In this document: positions 1 to 8,150 of the stretch, in pieces
Layout: every line of letters begins with the position of its first letter
Position numbering within the stretch: position 1 is the first letter of the stretch
Assembly: GCA_965371805.1 (NCBI GenBank)
Contig: CBDUZW010000009.1
Span: 1-64,000 of the forward strand
Direction: 5' to 3'
Length of the DNA stretch: 64,000 nucleotides
DNA from: JAOZTV01 sp965371805
GTDB taxonomy: Bacteria; Acidobacteriota; Aminicenantia; UBA2199
Notes under the pieces: model-generated
Databases searched by the model: none
Seen by the model: the letters and a program-made list of their open reading frames with translations, nothing else
What the model was told of the DNA's origin: nothing
Made by a program: the position numbers and the translations under genes

Positions 1-2
1 TC

Positions 3-56
3 GTTCAACAAAGCTTTGGCGTCGGCAAACGACGCAAAAACTCTTATTCGTTGGGT
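3..56 (+). other. attC-like recombination site (candidate)
   Basis: The segment begins with GTTCAAC (3-9), which fits the integron R'' core RYYYAAC, and ends with GTTGGGT (50-56), which fits the R' core GTTRRRY. Between them is a perfect 6-bp stem GCGTCG/CGACGC (19-24 and 30-35) with a 5-nt loop, and the arms outside it pair imperfectly. The length of about 54 bp is normal for short attC sites such as those of spirochaete integrons. A HicAB pair and an opposite-strand lipoprotein downstream would suit a cassette array. No second attC site was found by eye in the next 2 kb and no integrase is in the window, so this remains a candidate. Confidence 0.35.
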
Positions 57-491
57 GAAAATACCCTATTTCATAATGCACGCATTATTAAATTTTTTTA
101 AAATGTACTTCCGGGATCACATCAAGCATCTTTAAGTTTACCAGACAGATATTTATGAATAACACTTGAAACTAAGGTTTGGTATGGTATTCCTTTTCGC
201 TTACTCGAAAATTAATTCTGCGATTTTTTAAATAGGTTTTTTTCGAAATCTTTCTTGCCTGTCCCATTTTTTTAATTTTTTTCCGATAATTTTTTTTAAT
301 TTTTTTTGCCTATCCCCTTTTTTAGATTTATTACTATGTAATATCTGAACTCCATTTTGTAAAGAAGATAACTCAATTCTTATAATCTCTTCTTTTCTAA
401 GAACTATTTTTTTGTCATAACCAATAACTAAAAAGAATTTATAAACAGATAAACATACTAAAGGAATGTAAGAGTGTAGTTAACGATACCC
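57..491. other. AT-rich gap without a gene
   Basis: No convincing reading frame is visible here. The stretch holds two copies of the short dispersed motif, CTTGCCTGTCCCATTTTTT at 254-272 and GCCTATCCCCTTTTTT at 308-323. Both belong to the family that recurs at 1258, 37216, 47137 and 49749. Long T/A runs dominate the rest. Confidence 0.6.
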
Positions 492-1178
492 TTACAAAAA
501 TAGCATACGTTCAATTTTCATATTAAAATTACCTTTTATTATTGTATCTCCTTTTTTATTATAGAGATTAAACTTTCCACATACATTTGTGTTGGTCATT
601 TCAATAATTTCGGCTGTACCCCTTACAATGTCATTGCGAAAACCAATTGAATTATATTTTTTTCCTTTAGAAATGTTTATTTCAGCTTTTGCTAAAAAAG
701 GTTTTTTTGATCCAGCAGATGCTTTATATATGCCTTTAACGATTGGTTTCCCAGCATTGGTAAAATTTACAACTGCTCCTACTCTCCATTTAATCTTTCC
801 CTTTTTAGGAACAACCATACTAATTTGAAGTATTGTTCCCGCCTTATTTGCACTTGCCTTAGCAGATAAAATCTTTGAAAAATCCAACGGTTGAATAGAT
901 TTAAAATGTGAACCTGTTGAAGTAAATTTTGTAATCTGATTACTTTTGGGACAATCATTTCTTTTCCAATCGGCTATTCTTTTCTCTTCAGCTTTTATTT
1001 GTTCTTCAATTATTCTTCTCTGTTCAGCTAACATTTTATCTTCAGCTTTTATTTTCTTTGCCTTTTCTATTGCTTTTTTTTTGTTTTCTTCTTGAATCTT
1101 TTTTCCTTTATTATCACACCCTGATATAAAAAACATTCCTACAATTAAAATAATTGTAAAATAAAAATACTTATTCAT
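492..1178 (-). CDS. Putative lipoprotein with coiled coil, function unknown
   Basis: The protein is about 228 residues long. I place the start at the ATG ending at 1178, because GGAG lies just upstream and a signal peptide (MNKYFYFT...) then leads directly to a lipobox ending FISGC. An upstream in-frame ATG at 1241 would put 21 charged residues before the signal and is unlikely. After the Cys comes a Lys/Glu-rich helical stretch, likely a coiled coil, and then a mainly beta domain that mentions growth or binding of no recognisable ligand. The role is unknown. It is encoded opposite to the hicAB pair and next to the attC-like site, so it may be accessory DNA. Lipid anchoring in the envelope is inferred from the lipobox only. 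Confidence 0.7.
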   Translation of the reverse strand: MNKYFYFTIILIVGMFFISGCDNKGKKIQEENKKKAIEKAKKIKAEDKMLAEQRRIIEEQIKAEEKRIADWKRNDCPKSNQITKFTSTGSHFKSIQPLDFSKILSAKASANKAGTILQISMVVPKKGKIKWRVGAVVNFTNAGKPIVKGIYKASAGSKKPFLAKAEINISKGKKYNSIGFRNDIVRGTAEIIEMTNTNVCGKFNLYNKKGDTIIKGNFNMKIERMLFL

Positions 1179-1320
1179 TTTAAACTCCTTATTTTTAATG
1201 TGAAATTTATTGTAATGAACCAAAAGTTTTTTGTCAAACAATTATAAAGTGTAAATTCTTGCCTGACCCTTTTTTTTATTTCTGACTAAAAAAAGAATAA
1301 TAGATTCCAATATATAATTG

Positions 1321-1428
1321 ATGAGTGGGCAAAAAATCAGAGATAGCTTAAGTATTTATCAAGATCTCAGTCTTGCAGATCTTGAACAGGAATATTTCAA
1401 AGTTATGAAAGATTTTTCTATTCAATAA
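1321..1428 (+). pseudogene. Possible tyrosine-recombinase C-terminal remnant
   Basis: A 35-codon open frame ends 2 nt before the hicA promoter. Its middle reads IYQDLSLADLEQEYFKVM, which resembles the segment after the catalytic Tyr in XerC/D-type recombinases (IYTHLSLEDLxxEY). There is a stop codon directly upstream in frame and no room for the rest of a recombinase. I read it as a possible decayed integrase tail. The match is short and could be chance. Confidence 0.2.
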
Positions 1429-1430
1429 AG

Positions 1431-1459
1431 TTGACAAATGATAGTACATACACTATCAT
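1431..1459 (+). promoter_or_regulatory. hicAB promoter with operator palindrome
   Basis: TTGACA (1431-1436) and TATCAT (1454-1459) are separated by exactly 17 bp. A perfect 8-bp inverted repeat, ATGATAGT-N6-ACTATCAT (1438-1459), fills the spacer and covers the -10 box. A repressor bound there would block RNA polymerase. HicB has a ribbon-helix-helix domain, so autoregulation through this palindrome is the natural inference. Confidence 0.75.
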
Positions 1460-1464
1460 TATAT

Positions 1465-1698
1465 ATGGACATGAAATTATTTGCTAATCCTAAAAACGTG
1501 AAGTTCAAAGATTTGTTGAAGATATGCAAAGAGCATTTTGGCGAACCGAGGATAAGAGGGAGTCATTACATTTTCAAGACTACTTGGAAAGGAGAACCGT
1601 TTGTGAATATCCAAAAAGATGGAAATATGGCAAAACCTTATCAAGTAAAGCAGGTTTTTGCTGCTTTAAAAAAGAAAAAGGAGGAAACGAATGGATAA
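1465..1698 (+). CDS. hicA: HicA family toxin (mRNA interferase)
   Basis: HicA/YcfA-family toxins are small double-stranded-RNA-binding-fold ribonucleases that cleave mRNA and are neutralised by HicB. The family signature is clear: a helix (FKDLLKICKEHFG), then the catalytic-His segment RIRGSHYIFKT, and the closing PYQVKQV helix. The catalytic His is in GSHYIF. The ATG at 1438 is excluded because it lies inside the promoter/operator. The ATGs at 1465 and 1471 lie at or just after the predicted transcription start, so the message may be leaderless. The gene overlaps hicB by 8 nt, which is typical of toxin-first hicAB operons. Confidence 0.85.
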   Translation: MDMKLFANPKNVKFKDLLKICKEHFGEPRIRGSHYIFKTTWKGEPFVNIQKDGNMAKPYQVKQVFAALKKKKEETNG

Positions 1699-2014
1699 CT
1701 TAATCGAAAAATATACATATCGGATTGAATGGTCTGAAGAAGATAGTACTTATATTGCAAAATGCCTCGAAATGCCAGGTTTAATGGCTCACGGAGAAAC
1801 GAACGAAGATGCATTCAAAGAAATAAAGTTCGTTGTGGCCGAATCTGTTAAATGGCTGATTGAGGATAACCATGAGGTTCCAGAACCTTTAGGTTTGAAA
1901 AAGTTTAAGGGTAATTTAACATTAAGGGTCCCGCCTGAATTGCATCGTAATTTAGCTATTAGATCTGCAGAACAAGGAGTATCGGTTAATCAATATATTC
2001 TGAGTAGACTTTAA
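1691..2014 (+). CDS. hicB: HicB family antitoxin
   Basis: This 107-residue antitoxin has the HicB partial-RNase-H-like fold at residues 5-65 (YRIEWSEEDSTYIAKCLEMPG is the usual opening, with the GLMAHGETNEDA turn). A C-terminal ribbon-helix-helix DNA-binding segment follows at about 78-107 (LTLRVPPELHRNLAIRSAEQ onward). It should bind HicA and repress the operon through the palindrome at 1438-1459. A strong GGAGG lies 8 nt upstream of the ATG, inside the end of hicA, so the antitoxin is well translated from the shared mRNA. The pair is complete and looks functional. Confidence 0.9.
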   Translation: MDNLIEKYTYRIEWSEEDSTYIAKCLEMPGLMAHGETNEDAFKEIKFVVAESVKWLIEDNHEVPEPLGLKKFKGNLTLRVPPELHRNLAIRSAEQGVSVNQYILSRL

Positions 2015-2100
2015 TAAAAAATTTTTCCTCTAGAATTTAAAACCCTAAACGTACGATTTTTTCCGTTTCGTGAGGTCACCCTTATTATTTCTTCAATAAA

Positions 2101-4641
2101 CTAGAACTCACTTAATTTATCAAACTGCAGATATTTATATATATTTTCTGATTCAGGTTGAACTCGTTTCTCATAATATTCAAAATATTCATTTGCAGTT
2201 GGTAATTTGCCTTTAATAGCTACTACTGCACCAAGTTCTGCTGAGCCCAGATATACTTTTGTGTCATCCCCCAGCCTATTATCAAAATTTCTGGTTGAGG
2301 TTGAATATACTACTGTATTTTTTTTAACTCTCAGCTGATTTCCCATACAAAGTGAACATCCCGGCATCTCGATCCTTGCTCCCATTTTTATAAAAGTTGA
2401 GAATGTCCCCTCATTTTTTAATTTTTCACTATCCATTCTGGTAGGAGGCGCGAGGTATACTCTTGATTTTACAGGGTCTATTTCACTTTCCCAAATCTTA
2501 TTCGCAGCTCTGTAGTGTCCAATATTTGTCATACATGACCCGATAAACACATCATCAATTTTTGTTCCACTAAGTTCCGATAGTAATTTTACATCATCAG
2601 GATCATTTGGACAGGCAAGAATAGGTTCTGAAATCTCCGCAAGATCAATTGTAATTATTTCTTCATATTCTGCATTTTTATCTGCACTCAAAAGTTCTGG
2701 TTTTTTCAACCACTCTTTAACATCATCTATTCTATTTTGAATTGTTTGACTTGCTTCATATCCTTTTTTTATCAGATCTTCCATTAAAGCAATATTTGAT
2801 CTTAGATATTCAGTTACACTTTTCTCAGATAATTTTACACATCCAGCAGCTGCACTTCTCTCTGCAGTAGCATCGGTTAATTCAAAAGCCTGTTCTACAG
2901 TTATATCTTCAAGTCCTTCAATCTCCAGAACCTTTCCATTAAAAACATTTTTCTTATTTTTTTTTTCAACAGTTAACAGCCCTTGTTTTATAGCAAAATA
3001 TGGAATTGCATTTACAACATCCCTTAGAGTAATTCCTGAATTTAATTTTCCTTTAAATTTCACAAGAATAGATCCCGGCATATCAAGTGGCATAAATCCT
3101 AAAGCGCCTGCAAAAGCTACAAGCCCGGATCCTGATGGGAAGGATATTCCTAATGGAAATCTTGTATGTGAATCTCCACCGGTACCAAAGGTATCAGGAA
3201 TTAGTAACCTGTTTAACCAGGTATGTATTACTCCATCTCCAGGCTTTAATGCAATTCCTCCTCTTTCAGAGATGAACTTTGGCATACTCTTATGCATTTC
3301 AATATCTTTTTTTTTAGGATAGGCTGCAGTATGACAGAATGATTGCATAAAAAGTGGTGTCTGAAACTTCAGACATGCAAGTTCAGTCAATTCATCTGCT
3401 GTCATTGGCCCTGTCGTATCCTGAGAGCCTACAGTTGTTGTTTTAGGTTCGCAGGCAGTTCCAGGAAGTATACCCTTTACTCCACATGCTTTACCAACCA
3501 TCTTTTGAGCTAATGTATAACCCTGATTTTCTTTTGGTTTTGGATTATCTATGTCGATAAATACATTTTCTATCTTTAGTTCTTGTGAAGTTATTGCCCT
3601 TTCAGTTAATGATCTACCGATAATAAGAGGAATTCGACCACCTGCTTTATACTCATCAAAAATCGTTTCCGGTTTTATGGAAAAATCTGCAAGAACATCT
3701 TCTGAACTATTTGTTATTTTCCCTTCTTTTATATTAATTGTAACTACATCTCCATTCCTTAATTTTGAGACATCACACATTATTGGCAAGCCACCTGAAT
3801 CCTGGACTGTATTAAAAAAAATTGGAGCAATAGTACCACCTATTACAATTCCACCCCTCCTTTTATTGGGTATAAAAGGAATATCTTCACCAATATGCCA
3901 TAATAGACTATTTGTTCCAGATTTCCTGGATGATCCTGTTCCAACAACATCACCAACAAATGCTACTTTAGAGCCTTGTTCTCTCCATTTTTTTATTTGT
4001 TCTAATCCACCTGGGAATCTTTTTGTTCCCATTGACAATGCATGAAGAGGAATATCAGGTCTGCTGACCGCTTCACCCGCCGGAGACAGATCATCTGTAT
4101 TAATTTCTCCATCTACCTTAAATATTTTCACTACAATTTTATCTTCAATCTCAGTTCTTTTTTTAAACCATTCGGCATCTGCCCAGCTTAATAATAATTT
4201 TTTTGCTTTATTATTCTTTTTTGATAATTTTAAAATAGAGTCAAAAGAGTCATATATAAGGATCGTATCTTTTAACGCTTCCAATGCAGAATCTGACACA
4301 TTCTCTCTATCCAGAGCATCAATCAAATACTGCAGGTTATAACCCCCGAGCATTGTTCCTAAAATTGAAATTGCCTTAGCTGGATTCAGACCGACAACTT
4401 TTATCTCTTCACAAACAACCCTATTCAAGAAATCAGCTTTAACTTTTGCTGCCGGTGCAACCCCTGGTAGAACTCTCTCTTCCAGTAATTTCAGTAATTG
4501 ATCAGTTTTGTACTCTTTAGAAGAGTGCTCTAATAAGTAACAAACCTCAGTAACTTCAGTCACAGAAAGCTGCAGAGGGGGAATCCCCATTTTGTTCCTC
4601 TCATCTTTATGTTCAAAATATTTCTTCATTATCTCTGACAT
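2101..4641 (-). CDS. acnB: Aconitate hydratase B / 2-methylisocitrate dehydratase
   Basis: AcnB interconverts citrate and isocitrate in the TCA cycle and can also act on 2-methylcitrate derivatives. The order is that of AcnB rather than AcnA: an N-terminal HEAT-like domain (about 1-160), the swivel domain (160-380, with the GSSRKSGTNSLLWH loop), then the three cluster domains. The 4Fe-4S ligands are Cys703 (in GSCMTNIGHYR) and Cys762/Cys765 (in GCSLCMGNQ), each 7 residues earlier than in E. coli AcnB. At 846 residues it is full length, and AGGAG precedes the ATG. With korDABC it supplies the citrate-to-2-oxoglutarate end of a partial TCA cycle. No idh gene is in the window. Confidence 0.95.
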   Translation of the reverse strand: MSEIMKKYFEHKDERNKMGIPPLQLSVTEVTEVCYLLEHSSKEYKTDQLLKLLEERVLPGVAPAAKVKADFLNRVVCEEIKVVGLNPAKAISILGTMLGGYNLQYLIDALDRENVSDSALEALKDTILIYDSFDSILKLSKKNNKAKKLLLSWADAEWFKKRTEIEDKIVVKIFKVDGEINTDDLSPAGEAVSRPDIPLHALSMGTKRFPGGLEQIKKWREQGSKVAFVGDVVGTGSSRKSGTNSLLWHIGEDIPFIPNKRRGGIVIGGTIAPIFFNTVQDSGGLPIMCDVSKLRNGDVVTINIKEGKITNSSEDVLADFSIKPETIFDEYKAGGRIPLIIGRSLTERAITSQELKIENVFIDIDNPKPKENQGYTLAQKMVGKACGVKGILPGTACEPKTTTVGSQDTTGPMTADELTELACLKFQTPLFMQSFCHTAAYPKKKDIEMHKSMPKFISERGGIALKPGDGVIHTWLNRLLIPDTFGTGGDSHTRFPLGISFPSGSGLVAFAGALGFMPLDMPGSILVKFKGKLNSGITLRDVVNAIPYFAIKQGLLTVEKKNKKNVFNGKVLEIEGLEDITVEQAFELTDATAERSAAAGCVKLSEKSVTEYLRSNIALMEDLIKKGYEASQTIQNRIDDVKEWLKKPELLSADKNAEYEEIITIDLAEISEPILACPNDPDDVKLLSELSGTKIDDVFIGSCMTNIGHYRAANKIWESEIDPVKSRVYLAPPTRMDSEKLKNEGTFSTFIKMGARIEMPGCSLCMGNQLRVKKNTVVYSTSTRNFDNRLGDDTKVYLGSAELGAVVAIKGKLPTANEYFEYYEKRVQPESENIYKYLQFDKLSEF

Positions 4642-4703
4642 TTCAACTCCTTTTATCCCTATTATTTGAATTAGAAAATATAGTGGTAATTTTACAACTC
4701 TTT

Positions 4704-5888
4704 TTATAATCTTGCAAGTAATTTCATAAGTAACGGTCTATGAATATCTATTGTTTTTTCCGGACATAATTCCTGACAACAAAAACACCTTATACAATTT
4801 TCCAAATTAACTTTTGCCTTTTTATTTTCCATATAAATAGTTTTTGGTGGACAGGCATCAAAGCAAATTTTACACCCTATACATCCCTTTTCTTTAAAAA
4901 CAGGTTTTGGGGTTGCCAGAATCTTTAAAATATTCTGAAAGAACACAGGGCCCCGTCCTGCAAAATTCAACCCATAAGATTCAGGAATAATAAAGTTTTT
5001 AATTTTGAAACTATCAATACTTTCTCCTATCAATTCAATATCATTATAATCTTTATCACATATTCCTCTATTGATTGATTCAGAAATTGTCGGTACCCGT
5101 TGATGTTTTAAATTAATTAAATCAGTGGCTATCATATCCAAATGAAATGGAGATTCGGAGACAATGACAGCTCCAATTTCTCTTGGGGTTCCTGAAGAGG
5201 GCCCCTCACCTTCCATTCCTACTATCGCATCCATAAAAGACAAAACAGGTAATGCGGTCTCACAAATATCTATCAGCATATTTGCAAAATCTTTTAATTG
5301 TGACATTTTAAAATGGTATTCTACTTTTAAAACTCCTGGAACTATTCCAAACATATTTTTAACTGCCCCTGTGAAAACCATCATACCGTGAGTCTTAAGT
5401 TTCGAGATTGATATTACTTTATCAACATCATTTAACATATCTACAAGAGTAAGTTTATTTAATATTTTCCCCTTTTTATTTTTTTTTTCAAAGCTATTAT
5501 AATTTTCATTAAGCTTAATGAAAACTTGAAAATTGTTTTCATTAATATATTTATTTAATTCAGAAACAATTAAATTCAAACCTGTGACTTTATAAACATT
5601 ATTAACCATTAATTTATTAAAAGGTCCTCCAGGACTATCTCCAATAATAACATTTATTCCATTATCCAATAAAATTTCAGCTAACGCTTTTACAAATAAA
5701 GGATGAACTGTAACAGCAGTTTCCGGCTTAGCTTTCATAAGAAGATTCACCTTCAATAAAACAGTCTCACCTCTATTTATAAACTTTTCAATCTTACCAA
5801 GATTATCAATAGATTTATTTAAAATTTTTTTTAGACCAATATAATCATAGCTCGAATACTTTTCCAGAGAAATTATTTTTTTTTTCAT
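4704..5888 (-). CDS. DUF362 domain protein with C-terminal 2x[4Fe-4S] ferredoxin
   Basis: The first 300 residues are a DUF362 domain (pattern TAVTVHPLFVKALAEIL..., GDSPGG, KLKTHGMMVFTGAVKNMFG). A bacterial-type ferredoxin follows at about 335-385, with two CxxCxxC...CP motifs (CIGCKICFDACP and CIRCFCCQELCP). DUF362 proteins are widespread in anaerobes and are thought to be iron-sulfur redox proteins, but their substrate is not established. It lies 62 nt downstream of acnB on the same strand, so co-transcription is possible. The ribosome binding site is weak (GGTG). A cytoplasmic location is inferred, since no signal peptide is visible. Confidence 0.85.
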   Translation of the reverse strand: MKKKIISLEKYSSYDYIGLKKILNKSIDNLGKIEKFINRGETVLLKVNLLMKAKPETAVTVHPLFVKALAEILLDNGINVIIGDSPGGPFNKLMVNNVYKVTGLNLIVSELNKYINENNFQVFIKLNENYNSFEKKNKKGKILNKLTLVDMLNDVDKVISISKLKTHGMMVFTGAVKNMFGIVPGVLKVEYHFKMSQLKDFANMLIDICETALPVLSFMDAIVGMEGEGPSSGTPREIGAVIVSESPFHLDMIATDLINLKHQRVPTISESINRGICDKDYNDIELIGESIDSFKIKNFIIPESYGLNFAGRGPVFFQNILKILATPKPVFKEKGCIGCKICFDACPPKTIYMENKKAKVNLENCIRCFCCQELCPEKTIDIHRPLLMKLLARL

Positions 5889-5983
5889 ATTATAAACACC
5901 AGTTTATATAATAATAATAACTTAATTAAAATAAGTCAAACATAACTTGCTCAATAATTGTAAATATTATATAATCTATTATT

Positions 5984-6958
5984 ATGAAACAAAAGATATA
6001 CTTATCAATATTATTATTTATTTTTATTTTATTTACTTTTTGCAATAAAAGTGCCAATAAGAATGATATAGAACAAAATAAAACAGAAGTATCAAAAAAA
6101 GTTCCTGAGAAAAAAGTAAACAAGGTAATTCTTGAAATTAATGAAAATAAATATTATGAAACTGATTTTAAAACTTTTTTAGATCTAAATTCAAGATCTT
6201 TCTCTGAATTAAAGAATAGAGATACGATCTATTCATATATTTTAAAAAAATATATTATTCAAAAAATCCTTTTATATAAAGCTAATATTGATAAATTTGA
6301 CTTTGATAATAATAAACTACTATCAGGTATAAAATCCAATCTCAACTTTCCTGAAAAAGACAGAAAGGAATTATTAGATATTGAGAAAACGAAAATATAT
6401 CTAAATGAGACGCTATACACTAAAATAGCTGTCAAAGAAAAAGAAATCAGAAAATATTATATGTCTAATAAAGACAAATATCGTAGAAAAGCTGAAGCCC
6501 ACTTATATGAAATCATGGTAAAGGATAAAAATAAGGCAAATGAGATAAGGGCTATACTTAATACAGAACCTCATAAATTTTCAGAAATTGCAAAGAAAGA
6601 ATCCGAATCAAAAATGGCAAAAGAAGATGGAAGTCATGGCTTCATTGAAATAGATTCTTTCCCGGAAACTTTTAGAAAATTCATCAAATCTGTTTCTTTA
6701 AATAAAGTAACACCGGTAGTTGAATTATTATATGGTGAAATTAATGGCAAAAAAGTATATACCTACCATATTTTTAAAGTTACTAAGAGAAAAAGAGAAA
6801 GGTTGCTTTTTCAATCAAAAGTTAGAGATTCCATAGAGAAAGAATTGATTCAGCATAAAAAAGAACAAATTTATCAGGAGTTTCTAAAAGACCTGAGTAA
6901 TAGTTTTAAAATAACAATAAGAACAAAAAATCTATTTTTTAAATATAAAAAAATATAA
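5984..6958 (+). CDS. Lipoprotein peptidyl-prolyl isomerase (SurA/PrsA-like)
   Basis: This 324-residue protein has a signal peptide ending in a lipobox (FTFC, Cys19-20), a helical SurA-N-like region (about 45-150) and a parvulin/rotamase domain (about 165-270, with EIMVKDKNKANEIRAIL and the SHGFIEID turn). A Lys-rich C-terminal helix ends the protein. The likely role is folding of exported or outer-membrane proteins in the periplasm. It is followed after 18 nt by a second SurA-like gene, which suggests a paired chaperone operon. TATAAT at 5970-5975 is only 8 nt from the ATG and there is no Shine-Dalgarno, so the mRNA may be leaderless. Confidence 0.75.
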   Translation: MKQKIYLSILLFIFILFTFCNKSANKNDIEQNKTEVSKKVPEKKVNKVILEINENKYYETDFKTFLDLNSRSFSELKNRDTIYSYILKKYIIQKILLYKANIDKFDFDNNKLLSGIKSNLNFPEKDRKELLDIEKTKIYLNETLYTKIAVKEKEIRKYYMSNKDKYRRKAEAHLYEIMVKDKNKANEIRAILNTEPHKFSEIAKKESESKMAKEDGSHGFIEIDSFPETFRKFIKSVSLNKVTPVVELLYGEINGKKVYTYHIFKVTKRKRERLLFQSKVRDSIEKELIQHKKEQIYQEFLKDLSNSFKITIRTKNLFFKYKKI

Positions 6959-6976
6959 AAGTTTGGAGAAAACAAT

Positions 6977-7939
6977 ATGAAATTTTTTAAGCACTCATTA
7001 TTATTAATTATTATTTTAACCTTTTCAATTAATCTACTATCAGAGGTAGTTGAGGAGATATACGCTATTATAAACAATGAAGTTATAACTAGATCAGAGT
7101 TTTTGGAAGTTGCAAATGTAAAAATTCAGGAAATCAATAAAACTTCTGAAAAAACAATCTATACTCTTTCAAAAAAAGACAAATTAGAAGCATTAGATAT
7201 GATGATAGAGTCAAAAATTCTACTTTCAAGAGCAAAACTGAAAGATTATGACGTAAAGAATGATGTAAAATTATGGGTTGAAGAAATCAAAAAACAAAAT
7301 AATTTTTCTTCTGACAAAGATCTGGAAGCAGCTCTCAAGTCTCAGGGAATTAATATGACTCTTGGACAATTCTTAGCAAACAAAAAACTTCAGGTTATGC
7401 AGCAGAGATTGATCCAGGAAGAAGTATCCAGAAATATTTCAATTGATAATTCTGAGATAATGGATCACTTCAAAAAGAATAAAAACAAATATATGACATC
7501 AATGACAATTGAATTAAATTGCATTTTTCTAACTAAAGAGAACACTTCAACAGATATATTGCAATTGAAAATGAACGAAATATCTGAAGAACTTAAAAAA
7601 GACAAATTTAAAACTATTGCAGTAAAACATTCCCAATTAACAACTGATCCGAAAACAAATTTCTACCTTGGCAAATTTAAAAAAGGTGAATTAAATAAAA
7701 AACTTGAAGAAAATGCAATAAAATTACAGAAAGATGGATTATCAGATTGGATAGAAACTGAAAATGGATGGTATATAATTCAATTAATAGAAAGAGTTGA
7801 ATCAAAATTTGTTGAATACAAATCAGTTCGGGGAAATATCAGAAACGAAATTTTTATGAAAAAAAATCAAATTGAATTAAAAAAATATATGAAAGAGCTG
7901 AAAAAAAACAGTCATATTGAAATATTTGTAAAATTTTAA
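6977..7939 (+). CDS. SurA-like periplasmic chaperone / peptidyl-prolyl isomerase
   Basis: A signal peptide (1-22) is followed by the SurA N-terminal signature VVEEIYAIINNEVITRSEF and the long helices of the chaperone domain (to about 155). A divergent PPIC/rotamase domain lies at about 170-275 (FKTIAVKHSQLTTDP, DGLSDWIETENGWYIIQL). The protein is 320 residues, shorter than E. coli SurA, with one rotamase domain instead of two. It probably escorts outer-membrane proteins. It is the second gene of a two-gene unit with the lipoprotein isomerase at 5984, and GGAG precedes the ATG. Confidence 0.8.
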   Translation: MKFFKHSLLLIIILTFSINLLSEVVEEIYAIINNEVITRSEFLEVANVKIQEINKTSEKTIYTLSKKDKLEALDMMIESKILLSRAKLKDYDVKNDVKLWVEEIKKQNNFSSDKDLEAALKSQGINMTLGQFLANKKLQVMQQRLIQEEVSRNISIDNSEIMDHFKKNKNKYMTSMTIELNCIFLTKENTSTDILQLKMNEISEELKKDKFKTIAVKHSQLTTDPKTNFYLGKFKKGELNKKLEENAIKLQKDGLSDWIETENGWYIIQLIERVESKFVEYKSVRGNIRNEIFMKKNQIELKKYMKELKKNSHIEIFVKF

Positions 7940-8150
7940 AGAAGAATTAATAATTTAATTTATTCTTAATGTTATTATTTAGGAATATAGTTAATTTGTT
8001 TTTAATATTTAGATCTAAGGATTTAAAAGTTTTCTAAATTCAAATTCATAAAATATTAATCTATTCAATAATTACCATTTCATTTTTTTGTAACTTTTTA
8101 TATGGATAAATTTTTATATTTCTGTTAGTATTCTATAATTAGGAGGCCCA

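Noticed and set aside
19..35. Hairpin GCGTCG-GCAAA-CGACGC as a transcription terminator
   Set aside because: On plus it is followed by A residues and on minus by no T-run after the stem, so it does not fit an intrinsic terminator; it fits an attC core better.
1438..1440. ATG at 1438 as hicA start
   Set aside because: It lies inside the TTGACA/TATCAT promoter and the palindrome, before any plausible transcription start.
8134..8139. TATAAT before pfk as its promoter
   Set aside because: The start would fall on the AGGAGG itself and exclude the ribosome binding site from the RNA.
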